From NCBI GenBank assembly GCA_900553465.1, contig USDT01000023.1, positions 1 to 44,620 of the forward strand: DNA of 44,620 nt, read 5' to 3'. The notes under the pieces are model-generated. The model was not told where the DNA came from, did no database searches, and saw nothing but the letters and a program-made list of their open reading frames with translations. The translations under genes and the position numbers were made by a program. Shown one piece after another: positions 9,072 through 16,159 of the stretch. This DNA is from an uncultured Prevotella sp. GTDB lineage: Bacteria; Bacteroidota; Bacteroidia; Bacteroidales; Bacteroidaceae. The first letter of the stretch is position 1; the number at the start of each line of letters is the position of its first letter.

Positions 9072-9278
9072 ATGAAAAATATCGGAAAGCGCCGTCTTCT
9101 GTACTATCTTATGGTGTTCCTGCTCATTCTTGCAGCCAACAGCATAGTGCGTCGCCTTTCTCCATACGACGAGTGGAAAGACGGAAATCTGCTTGTCAAT
9201 GCTGTAGGCTCGCTTGTTCTCACCCTGCTGTTTGCAGCCGCCGACAGTATCATCCGCCATCTGCGGAACCGCCGCTGA
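9072..9278 (+). CDS. Small two-helix membrane protein of unknown function
   Basis: A 68-residue open frame with an ATG start. It has a basic N-terminus (MKNIGKRR), a hydrophobic segment at residues ~9-24 (LLYYLMVFLLILAANS), a charged loop (RRLSPYDEWKDGN), a second hydrophobic segment at ~40-57 (LVNAVGSLVLTLLFAAAD) and a basic end (RHLRNRR). This alternation fits an inner-membrane hairpin with both ends in the cytoplasm by the positive-inside rule. No family is recognised. It lies alone between murI and the Nudix gene, in the same direction. It is supported by its coherent membrane topology and its ATG, but a search for homologues would decide whether it is real. Confidence 0.6.
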   Translation: MKNIGKRRLLYYLMVFLLILAANSIVRRLSPYDEWKDGNLLVNAVGSLVLTLLFAAADSIIRHLRNRR

Positions 9279-9388
9279 CCGTCAGTTTTTCTTGCCTCTT
9301 TTCTTCATCAGCCTGTCATGACGCGCTGCACGGCTGCCACAGACACAGCTGCCGCATCGCAACAGACAATATAAACACACACTGCAAT

Positions 9389-9934
9389 ATGAAAGATATG
9401 AAGTGGAATGTGCTCCACAGCGAGTACATTTTCCGCAGGCCGTGGCTCACAGCCCGCCGCGACAAAGTGAGACTGCCCGACGGCAGAGTGAACGACGAGT
9501 ATTATGTGCTCGAATATCCCGACTGGGTCAACATCATAGCCATCACCGATGACAACCGGTTTGTGCTCGTACGTCAGTACCGTCACGGGCTCGGCCGCAC
9601 GTCGTTCGAACTGTGTGCCGGAGTGTGCGAGCAAGGTGAGAGCCCCGAAGAGTCGGCACGCCGCGAACTGCTCGAGGAAACCGGATATGCCGGAGGCGAA
9701 TGGCACGAACTGATGCAACTCACGGCCAATGCCTCGACACAGAACAACATCACCCACTGTTTCGTGGCCCGGGGTGTCAGTAAGGTGGATACGCAGCATC
9801 TCGACGCTACGGAAGACGTCGAGGTGTATTGTTTCGAGCGCAGCCAAATCTACGACATGCTCTGCCGCGGCGAGTTCCTGCAGGCCACCATGCTTGCTCC
9901 GCTGTGGCGTTTCTTCGCGCTCGACGGTCGCTGA
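9389..9934 (+). CDS. Nudix hydrolase, probably ADP-ribose pyrophosphatase type
   Basis: A 181-residue cytoplasmic Nudix enzyme that would cleave a nucleoside diphosphate linked to another moiety. The Nudix box at residues 78-100 fits GX5EX7REUXEEXGU completely: Gly78, then Glu84, then RELLEETGY with the metal-binding glutamates. The preceding strand RFVLVRQYRHGLGRTSFELCAG is typical of the ADP-ribose pyrophosphatase group, where a proline-containing PAG usually replaces CAG. The ATG at 9389 is chosen because upstream codons in the same frame show no conserved sequence. The exact substrate cannot be fixed from sequence. Confidence 0.88.
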   Translation: MKDMKWNVLHSEYIFRRPWLTARRDKVRLPDGRVNDEYYVLEYPDWVNIIAITDDNRFVLVRQYRHGLGRTSFELCAGVCEQGESPEESARRELLEETGYAGGEWHELMQLTANASTQNNITHCFVARGVSKVDTQHLDATEDVEVYCFERSQIYDMLCRGEFLQATMLAPLWRFFALDGR

Positions 9935-9971
9935 CCCTCCGGCGCCGGAAAGCCTGTTTCGGCCTCATTCC

Positions 9972-9985
9972 TGCATATTTATGCA
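9972..9985. promoter_or_regulatory. Palindromic AT-rich box, possibly an arginine-repressor-like site
   Basis: TGCATATTTATGCA is a near-perfect palindrome. Its reverse complement TGCATAAATATGCA matches the two boxes further down at 10376 and 10407. The shape resembles ArgR-type operators, but no arginine gene is next to it. Confidence 0.35.
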
Positions 9986-10130
9986 AATGCGGAAGTAAAA
10001 TATTTTGACAAAAATTTTTTTGAAAATAGAAAACCGGCACGCGCCGAAAAGCCCTTTATCGGCTTCGCCCGTTCAATCGGCGAGGCCGTCTTTCGTATCC
10101 GGATCTGCCGGTCGCCAGCCGTCGTTTTGC

Positions 10131-10262
10131 GGAAGAGCCTTTTTCATGGTGCGAAATGGTCTGTATCATGGTGCGTTCAAGTTCATTTCATCACCTGAAA
10201 AAGTACATTTCGCACCCTGAAAAAGGCTCTTTCGCAGCATGATGAAAAGCTTGTCGGATGGT
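10131..10262. repeat. 22-bp tandem repeat array, locus 1
   Basis: Six abutting 22-bp units begin at 10131, 10153, 10175, 10197, 10219 and 10241, with no spacers. Units usually start GAAA or a variant. T is at positions 12 and 14 in all six, and TTTCA, TATCA, TTTCG or GTCG occupies positions 12-16. The first and last units are the weakest, so the exact edges are uncertain. Confidence 0.8.
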
Positions 10263-10313
10263 CGTATTGAGTAAACTGCTGTAACACAATGCGTTGCGCA
10301 ACCCTCTCAAAAC

Positions 10314-10357
10314 TCGCGAATTTGCGGCCGGACGCGCAGTTGCTCGCAAATATTCGA
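10314..10357. repeat. Imperfect inverted repeat of the CGCGAATTTGCG type
   Basis: TCGCGAATTTGCG (10314-10326) and CGCAAATATTCGA (10345-10357) pair at 10 of 13 positions. It lies 51 bases past the 22-bp array, similar to the arrangement at 37238-37293. Confidence 0.55.
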
Positions 10358-10375
10358 TTCTCGTGAAGTTGACGC

Positions 10376-10420
10376 TGTATAAATATTCAGTTCTGCCTCC
10401 ACGTTTTGCATAAATATACA
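10376..10420. promoter_or_regulatory. Pair of TGYATAAATATNCA boxes
   Basis: TGTATAAATATTCA (10376-10389) and TGCATAAATATACA (10407-10420) are 31 bp apart start to start, about three helical turns. This would suit side-by-side binding by one regulator. They lie ~150 bp upstream of the DJ-1 gene promoter. Confidence 0.4.
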
Positions 10421-10566
10421 TCTGCGTTTTCCTCTTTGCGCTGCGCCTTTGTGCCCATGCCGTGGTGAGTCCGTGGCAATCCAAAGCGTTGTTTTCAGTG
10501 TCGTGTCCGCGCTTTCATTTTGTTTCTTTTAAATATTCGCGTCACTGTATTTTCAAAAAAAATGTG

Positions 10567-10574
10567 TAAGTTTG
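10567..10574 (+). promoter_or_regulatory. Bacteroidetes -7 promoter element
   Basis: TAAGTTTG matches TAnnTTTG. It is 28 bases upstream of the DJ-1 family gene, giving a leader of about 22 bases. Confidence 0.75.
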
Positions 10575-10602
10575 CAATTGAACATAATCAAACATAGAGA
10601 CA

Positions 10603-11157
10603 ATGGCAAAAGTATATGAGTTTCTGGCCGACGGTTTCGAGGAAGTCGAAGGTCTGGGTCCGGTCGATGTTCTGCGTCGCGGAGGAGTTGAAGTGAAGAC
10701 AGTGAGCGTTACCGGTTCGGAGATGGTGAGCACCTCGCACGGTGTCACTGTTAAGGCCGATCTTCTTTTCGAAGATGCAGATTTTTCTGACGCCGACCTG
10801 CTTATGATGCCCGGCGGACTGCCCGGCTCTGCCACACTCGACATGCACGAGGGTCTGCACCGCGTGCTTGCCGCACACAACGAGGCCGGAAAGCTCATCG
10901 GAGCCATCTGTGCCGCACCTATGGTTCTCGGCCGTATGGGACTGCTCAAGGGCCGTCGCGCCACATGTTATCCAGGCTTCGACAAGTATCTTGAAGGCGC
11001 CGAGTACACCTCGGAACTTGTTACTGTCGACGGCAACTTCGTGACCGGCAAGGGTCCGGCCGCAACGCTGCCCTACGCATACAAGCTGCTTGAGTTCATG
11101 GCCGGTGAGGAAAAGGCACGTGAGGTGGCCGAAGGCATGGGCTTCTTCTGGCGTTAA
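10603..11157 (+). CDS. DJ-1/PfpI family protein (YajL/DJ-1 type)
   Basis: A 184-residue cytoplasmic protein of the DJ-1 branch. The nucleophilic-elbow cysteine is Cys103 in GAICAAPMVLG, and the acidic partner is in GFEEVE (residues 11-16), as in human DJ-1 and E. coli YajL. The oxyanion-hole loop MMPGGLPGS and the motif VTGKGPAATLPYAYKLLEFM near the C-terminus match the family. Members are linked to oxidative stress defence, glyoxalase-like activity and disputed deglycase activity; which of these applies cannot be told here. It has its own promoter (10567) and terminator (11174-11216), so it appears monocistronic. Confidence 0.93.
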   Translation: MAKVYEFLADGFEEVEGLGPVDVLRRGGVEVKTVSVTGSEMVSTSHGVTVKADLLFEDADFSDADLLMMPGGLPGSATLDMHEGLHRVLAAHNEAGKLIGAICAAPMVLGRMGLLKGRRATCYPGFDKYLEGAEYTSELVTVDGNFVTGKGPAATLPYAYKLLEFMAGEEKAREVAEGMGFFWR

Positions 11158-11173
11158 GCCGTTTACAGATATT

Positions 11174-11216
11174 CCGGGCGGTGAGACACATGCGGTCTTG
11201 CAGCCCGGTGTTTTTT
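11174..11216 (+). terminator. Terminator of the DJ-1 family gene
   Basis: CCGGGC (11174-11179) pairs with GCCCGG (11203-11208), followed by TG and TTTTTT (11211-11216). Confidence 0.75.
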
Positions 11217-11252
11217 ATTATATTACAGGTCAACGACAAACAACCGACAACG

Positions 11253-11930
11253 ATGGATTACGTCATAATAGTTGCAGGCGGCAAGGGCCTGCGCATGGGC
11301 AGCGACGTGCCCAAACAGTTTCTGCCCGTGGGTGGAGTACCCGTTCTGATGCGCACCATTAGCCGTTTTGCGGAGGCCTTACCCGGAGCAGGCATCATTC
11401 TTGTGTTGCCCGAGAGCCAGCACGACTACTGGCACAGCCTCTGCCGTGAGCATTCTTTCGCCGTCAGCCACACCGTGGTGAGCGGGGGCGACACGCGCTT
11501 TGCCTCGTCACGCAACGGTCTTATGGCCGTTCCGGCCGGTGCAGAGGGCCTTGTGGGCATACACGATGGTGTGCGTCCGTTTATATCGGCAGATGTCATA
11601 CGCCGCTGTTATGACGCCGCACGCACTCACGGTGCGGCCATCCCCGTGATGCCTGTCACCGACACACTGCGCCTTGTCCGGCCCGACGGCAGCGGACACA
11701 ATGTACTGCGCAGCGACTATCGTGTGGTGCAGACACCCCAGGTGTTCGACATAGCTCTCGCACGCCGTGCCTTCGACTGTCCATACAGCGAGTCGTTCAC
11801 AGACGATGCGTCGGTGGTGGAGGCTGCCGGCCACCGTGTTGTCATGGTAGAAGGCAACCGCGAGAACATCAAGCTCACCACACCGTTCGACCTTCAGATA
11901 GCCGAATCATTATTAAACGCCCGCCAGTGA
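11253..11930 (+). CDS. ispD: 2-C-methyl-D-erythritol 4-phosphate cytidylyltransferase
   Basis: The third enzyme of the MEP isoprenoid pathway. It joins MEP and CTP to form CDP-methylerythritol in the cytoplasm. The protein has 225 residues. The nucleotide-binding start MDYVIIVAGGKGLRMG followed by PKQFLPV is the family signature. Other typical blocks are VSGGDTRFASSRNGL, IHDGVRPFIS (substrate loop), RVVQTPQVF and DDASVVEAAGHRVVMVEGN. The ATG at 11253 is chosen because it begins this conserved strand; an in-frame start at 11181 would lie within the preceding terminator. The stop codon overlaps the GTG start of recG in GTGA, so the two are translationally coupled. Confidence 0.96.
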   Translation: MDYVIIVAGGKGLRMGSDVPKQFLPVGGVPVLMRTISRFAEALPGAGIILVLPESQHDYWHSLCREHSFAVSHTVVSGGDTRFASSRNGLMAVPAGAEGLVGIHDGVRPFISADVIRRCYDAARTHGAAIPVMPVTDTLRLVRPDGSGHNVLRSDYRVVQTPQVFDIALARRAFDCPYSESFTDDASVVEAAGHRVVMVEGNRENIKLTTPFDLQIAESLLNARQ

Positions 11931-14026
11931 GCGAAGTTTTAGATCAGGACATAAAGTATCTGCCCGGTGTCGGCCCCCGACGGAGGGACATCCTGGGCAA
12001 GGATCTCAACATCACCACGTGGGGACAACTGCTCGAATATTATCCCTACAAATACATCGACCGCAGCCGTGTTTACAGCATCCGCGAGCTGACGGGCGAC
12101 ATGCCGTTCGTGCAGATAAAGGGCCGCATACTCAGTTTTGAGGAGTTCGCCACCGGTATCAGGCAGAAACGCATCGTCGCCCACTTCAGCGACGGCACGG
12201 GTGTTGTGGATCTCGTGTGGTTTCGCGGCGGACAGTATGTATATCAGCAATACAAGGTTGGCGAGGAATACATCGTCTTCGGGCGTCCCTCCATCTTCGG
12301 AGGACGTTTCCAGTTTGCCCATCCCGACATAGACAAGGCGTCGGAACTGAACCTCTCGCAGATGGGCCTCCAGCCATATTATACTACCACCGATCGCATG
12401 AAGAAGAACGGCATAAACTCCCATGCGCTCGAGAAGATAATCAAGACTTTGCTCACACGTCTGTCGCAGCCGCTGCGGGAGACGCTTCCTCCGTTCATTA
12501 CGGGACCGCTGCATCTTGTGTCGCGCGACGCGGCCATGCGTGCCATACACTATCCGCACAGCGTGGACGAAATGCAACGTGCGCGCCAACGGCTCAAGTT
12601 TGAGGAACTGTTTTATGTCCAGCTCAACATTGTGCGCTACGTGAGCGACCGCCGCCGCCACTACCGGGGCTATGTTCTCAAGCGCGCCGGCGACCTGTTG
12701 CACACGTTTTTTCATGAGCGTCTGCCCTTTCCGCTCACCGGAGCGCAGAAGCGTGTGATGCACGAGATACACGACGACATGCGTTCCGGCGAGCAGATGA
12801 ACCGTCTGCTGCAGGGCGATGTAGGTTCCGGCAAGACGCTCGTGGCGCTCATGGCCATGCTCATAGCCGTGGGCAACGGTTTCCAGGCCTGCATCATGGC
12901 ACCAACGGAGATACTTGCCGAACAGCATTTCGAAACCATACGACAGTTTCTGGGCGACATGGACGTCTGTGTGGAACTGCTCACCGGCACTGTCAAAGGG
13001 CGTCGCAGGCGCGAGGTTCTCGAAGGACTGGTGTCCGGCAAGGTGAATATCCTCGTTGGCACTCACGCCGTGGTAGAGGATACCGTGCGCTTCTCGCGTC
13101 TCGGACTTGCCGTTATCGACGAGCAGCACCGCTTCGGAGTGGCTCAGCGTGCACGCCTTTGGCGCAAGAGCGACAATCCTCCTCACATCCTCGTGATGAC
13201 CGCCACGCCCATCCCGCGCACTCTTGCCATGACCATTTATGGCGATCTCGACGTGAGCGTTATCGACGAGCTGCCACCTGGACGCAAGCCTGTGTGCACC
13301 ATACACAAGTATGACAACCAGACAGTGAGCCTTTACGACGGCATTCGCAAGCAGATAAAGGCCGGACGACAGGTCTATTTTGTCTTCCCTGTGATAAGCG
13401 AGAGCGAGAAGAGCGACCTCAAGAACCTCGAAGACGGATATACCGCTCTGTGCGAGATATTCCCCGAATGCCGGCTCAGCAAGGTTCACGGACGCATGAA
13501 GCCGGCCGAGAAGGACGAGGAGATGCGACGTTTTGTGAGTGGTGAGACGCAGATTCTTGTGGCCACGACCGTTATTGAGGTGGGTGTCAATGTGCCCAAT
13601 GCGTCGGTCATGGTCATACTCGACGCACAGCGTTTCGGTCTTTCCCAGCTCCATCAGCTGCGCGGAAGGGTTGGTCGTGGCGCCGATCAGAGCTACTGCA
13701 TACTTGTCACCGGCTATAAACTTTCGACCGAAACACGCAAGCGCATCGACATCATGTGTCAGACAAACGATGGTTTCCGCATAGCCGAGGCCGACCTCAA
13801 GCTGCGCGGACCTGGCGATCTGGAAGGTACGCAGCAGAGTGGTGTGGCTTTCGATCTGAAGATTGCGGACATAGCCCGCGACGGTCAGCTCGTGCAGTTG
13901 GCGCGCGACGAGGCGCAGAAGATTATCGAAACCGATCCGAAATGCGAGCGTCCGGAGTTCAGTATGTTGTGGCAGCGGCTGGCACAACTGCGCGACAACA
14001 GTGTCAATTGGGGCGCCATAAGTTGA
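11927..14026 (+). CDS. recG: ATP-dependent DNA helicase RecG
   Basis: A 699-residue branch-migrating helicase that remodels stalled forks, R-loops and Holliday junctions. The N-terminal wedge domain starts with an HhH-like LPGVGPRRRDIL and an OB-fold (residues ~60-150). The helicase core shows Walker A GDVGSGKT (297-304), motif Ia MAPTEILAEQHF, GTHAVV, DEQHRFGVAQR (Asp398-His401, the DExH box), MTATPIPRTLAM, VHGRMKPAEKD, VATTVIEVGVNVPN and QLHQLRGRVGRG, then the C-terminal RecG wrap with LRGPGDLEGTQQSG. The GTG start at 11927 overlaps the ispD stop. A hairpin CACCGCA/TGCGGTG (14027-14047) without a T-run directly follows the stop. Confidence 0.97.
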   Translation: MSEVLDQDIKYLPGVGPRRRDILGKDLNITTWGQLLEYYPYKYIDRSRVYSIRELTGDMPFVQIKGRILSFEEFATGIRQKRIVAHFSDGTGVVDLVWFRGGQYVYQQYKVGEEYIVFGRPSIFGGRFQFAHPDIDKASELNLSQMGLQPYYTTTDRMKKNGINSHALEKIIKTLLTRLSQPLRETLPPFITGPLHLVSRDAAMRAIHYPHSVDEMQRARQRLKFEELFYVQLNIVRYVSDRRRHYRGYVLKRAGDLLHTFFHERLPFPLTGAQKRVMHEIHDDMRSGEQMNRLLQGDVGSGKTLVALMAMLIAVGNGFQACIMAPTEILAEQHFETIRQFLGDMDVCVELLTGTVKGRRRREVLEGLVSGKVNILVGTHAVVEDTVRFSRLGLAVIDEQHRFGVAQRARLWRKSDNPPHILVMTATPIPRTLAMTIYGDLDVSVIDELPPGRKPVCTIHKYDNQTVSLYDGIRKQIKAGRQVYFVFPVISESEKSDLKNLEDGYTALCEIFPECRLSKVHGRMKPAEKDEEMRRFVSGETQILVATTVIEVGVNVPNASVMVILDAQRFGLSQLHQLRGRVGRGADQSYCILVTGYKLSTETRKRIDIMCQTNDGFRIAEADLKLRGPGDLEGTQQSGVAFDLKIADIARDGQLVQLARDEAQKIIETDPKCERPEFSMLWQRLAQLRDNSVNWGAIS

Positions 14027-14177
14027 CACCGCATCCTTTGTGCGGTGCCGTGTGTACCGGCCGGCGGGTCGTGTGTACGCAAGCAACAGCAGTGCCAATA
14101 AATGTCTGATTTATAGTTTGTTTGCTAAAAAATAGATAAAATCTGTTAAACCACAACTAATTCTGAAAAAAAACCTG

Positions 14178-14185
14178 TACCTTTG
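14178..14185 (+). promoter_or_regulatory. Bacteroidetes -7 promoter element
   Basis: TACCTTTG matches TAnnTTTG and would give a leader of about 98 bases before the M23 peptidase start at 14290. The 14100-14289 stretch is AT-rich. Confidence 0.65.
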
Positions 14186-14289
14186 TGATGTTTTTAAATT
14201 TTGTGTAATATTTCTTGTCCATTATATACCTTTTGAGGGAATAAGTCGTTTATTCCATATTAATATTGGACACCTAAAAAAATAAGATT

Positions 14290-15225
14290 TTGAAAAGATT
14301 TGTTAAAAAATTATTTATAGGCGCATTGTTTGCATTTTCGGCAACACAGGTCGTGGGACAGGACCTTCTGGCCAGACAGGCTCCCATCGACAGGAAAATG
14401 AAAACGGTGGACACAATCATGTTGAAGAATATCACTGCCAGAGAGGAAATGGAGTCTCCGGCAGCCAGACTCTACGACGATTGGGACAATACTTATGCTC
14501 ACCGTGCAACCGAAATGCCCGACCGCTACCGCATCGACCTCCGTCATTTCTGCATGCCTACGCCGAGCCGCGTAGTGACAAGCAACTTCGGATGGCGCTG
14601 GGGAAGAGAACACAAAGGACTTGACATAAAAGTTTATATCGGCGACACCATCCGTGCGGCATTCAGTGGTAAGGTGCGCATCGTGAGATATGAGCGCGGT
14701 GGTTATGGCAATTATGTCGTGATACGCCACAACAACGGACTGGAGACAACCTATGCACACATGTCCAAGAACCTCGTTGAGGAAAATCAGGTGGTACGTG
14801 CCGGCGAGGCGATAGGTCTGGGAGGAAACACCGGCCGAAGCACAGGTTCGCATCTGCACTTCGAGACACGTCTTTGCGGAGTGGCGCTCAATCCGGCGCT
14901 GATGTTCGACTTCCGCGAGCAGGATGTCACCGGCGACTATTATGTTTACAACAAGGATACTTATGAAGAGGAATCGCGCGAAGCAACACGTCTTCGCGGT
15001 AAGATAGGCAACGGAAGCTATACACCTGATCTGGTGAAAGGCATCGACAGCAGCGAAGCTGATTCGGAGTTCGGAGGCAAGGTGCTTTATCATAAGGTGG
15101 CATCGGGAGAGACACTCGAGAGCATCGCCAAGAAGTATGGTGTCACGGTGGATGAGATATGCAAGCTCAACCGCATACGCAAGACAATGCGTATTCGTGC
15201 CGGACAGATCCTCAGATATTCTTGA
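14290..15225 (+). CDS. Secreted M23 family metallopeptidase with C-terminal LysM domain
   Basis: A 311-residue periplasmic or surface cell-wall hydrolase. The start is TTG at 14290: an in-frame TAA at 14275 closes the frame upstream and there is no nearer ATG, while TTG begins an intact signal peptide (MKRFVKKLFIGALFAFSATQVVGQ). The M23 domain covers residues ~95-220. The zinc ligands are present as His108 and Asp112 in HKGLDIK and His190 in HLHFE, with the general-base His188, so the enzyme should be active on peptidoglycan cross-links. Residues ~266-311 are a LysM domain (YHKVASGETLESIAKKYGVT), which binds glycan chains. The gene follows recG with its own promoter at 14178 and is closed by a terminator at 15273. 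Confidence 0.93.
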   Translation: MKRFVKKLFIGALFAFSATQVVGQDLLARQAPIDRKMKTVDTIMLKNITAREEMESPAARLYDDWDNTYAHRATEMPDRYRIDLRHFCMPTPSRVVTSNFGWRWGREHKGLDIKVYIGDTIRAAFSGKVRIVRYERGGYGNYVVIRHNNGLETTYAHMSKNLVEENQVVRAGEAIGLGGNTGRSTGSHLHFETRLCGVALNPALMFDFREQDVTGDYYVYNKDTYEEESREATRLRGKIGNGSYTPDLVKGIDSSEADSEFGGKVLYHKVASGETLESIAKKYGVTVDEICKLNRIRKTMRIRAGQILRYS

Positions 15226-15272
15226 TGCGTGACTGCATTATTCGGGAGAAATATTAAGAACTGATATAATAT

Positions 15273-15308
15273 GGGAATGTGTGTCAGCAATGGCACATTC
15301 CCTTTTTT
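15273..15308 (+). terminator. Terminator of the M23 peptidase gene
   Basis: GGGAATGTG (15273-15281) pairs with CACATTCCC (15294-15302), followed by TTTTTT. It rules out a start at 15279 for the next gene. Confidence 0.85.
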
Positions 15309-15407
15309 GTATGTCCCGGTGTCAGGTTTGCCCGTGGACATGTTGTATTAACGCTTGTCGCGTCCTGCCTTTTTTTGCAGACCGGCTGCATTTGCTTTTA
15401 TTATGGT

Positions 15408-15971
15408 ATGAGGAAACTTATTGTTATTCTTTTCATTATGAGTGTGGTGCCGGCGTGTGCGCAGGATAAAAGCTATCGCGGCGACGGCATTGACGATTAT
15501 CTTCGTTGGGTACCCCTTGTCTCAACATACGCGCTGAAGGTATCTGGTGTGGAGGGTGCGAGTTCCTGGAAACGCCTTGTGGTGAACACGGCAGCATCCT
15601 GCGCGATAACCGTTGGCGTTACGTGGGGACTTAAGGCTGCGATAAAAGACCGTCGGCCCGATGGTACCGGATACGATGCCTTCCCTTCAGGACACACTTC
15701 GTTTGCCTTTGCCGGTGCCACCATACTGCACAAGGAGTATGGCAAAGTGTCGCCGTGGATAAGCGTCGCCGGCTACAGTGTCGCCGCGGTTACGGCTGTC
15801 GACCGTGTGCGTCGCCATCGCCATGAGTGGGATGACGTGCTGGCGGGAGCAGCCATAGGCATTCTTGCCACAGAAGCCGGCTATCGTCTGGGCGATCTCA
15901 TAACGGGTGAGCACAGCCGCTATTCGGTGGGTGTGGGGCCGGAGGGTGTGATGGTGTGCATCAGTCTGTGA
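15408..15971 (+). CDS. PAP2 family phosphatase
   Basis: A 187-residue PAP2 superfamily protein with an N-terminal signal sequence (MRKLIVILFIMSVVPACAQ). The acid-phosphatase triad is intact: Lys76 with Arg83-Pro84 (KX6RP), PSGH at 93-96, and Arg133, His139 and Asp143. The last motif has VDR where SR is usual. Hydrophobic segments at ~60-75, 97-106 and 117-131 surround the active site. Likely substrates are lipid phosphates such as undecaprenyl diphosphate, phosphatidylglycerol phosphate or lipid A, acting on the periplasmic face. The substrate cannot be fixed from sequence. The ATG at 15408 lies after the upstream terminator. A weak hairpin (TGCATTC/GAATGCA, 15982-16007) follows. Confidence 0.88.
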   Translation: MRKLIVILFIMSVVPACAQDKSYRGDGIDDYLRWVPLVSTYALKVSGVEGASSWKRLVVNTAASCAITVGVTWGLKAAIKDRRPDGTGYDAFPSGHTSFAFAGATILHKEYGKVSPWISVAGYSVAAVTAVDRVRRHRHEWDDVLAGAAIGILATEAGYRLGDLITGEHSRYSVGVGPEGVMVCISL

Positions 15972-16048
15972 CGCCTTTTTGTGCATTCTCCGCCCGGAAT
16001 GAATGCATAAACTTGCTTTAAAATGTGCGTATTTTCGATTTTTTTGTG

Positions 16049-16056
16049 TAAGTTTG
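16049..16056 (+). promoter_or_regulatory. Bacteroidetes -7 promoter element
   Basis: TAAGTTTG matches TAnnTTTG. It lies 103 bases upstream of the malQ ATG at 16160, giving a leader of about 100 bases. Confidence 0.7.
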
Positions 16057-16159
16057 CGTAAACTAATATGCTATGTCGGGCCAGTCCTGACAGCCGCGGC
16101 CAATGGCTGACGGTGTGTGACAGTATGTGAATAACGTTAACAAGACAATCGAAAACCGT

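Larger units (their letters stand above)
9935..10602. other. Intergenic region Nudix to DJ-1 gene
   Basis: 668 bases without a convincing gene. They hold a 12-bp palindrome TCCGGCGCCGGA (9938-9949), three TGYATAAATATNCA-like boxes (9972-9985, 10376-10389, 10407-10420), a 22-bp tandem array (10131-10262), a CGCGAATTTGCG-type inverted repeat (10314-10357) and the promoter of the next gene (10567-10574). Confidence 0.75.

Noticed and set aside
11939..14098. 719-codon open frame on the minus strand opposite recG
   Set aside because: recG on the plus strand has every helicase motif. The antisense frame has no recognisable domain and arises from the codon pattern of recG.
15279..15407. N-terminal extension of the PAP2 phosphatase
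   Set aside because: The start would lie inside the terminator hairpin of the preceding gene, and the signal peptide begins at 15408.
16127..16159. GTG start for malQ
   Set aside because: The ATG at 16160 directly begins the CBM20 fold; the 11 extra residues are polar and unlike the family. It cannot be fully excluded.
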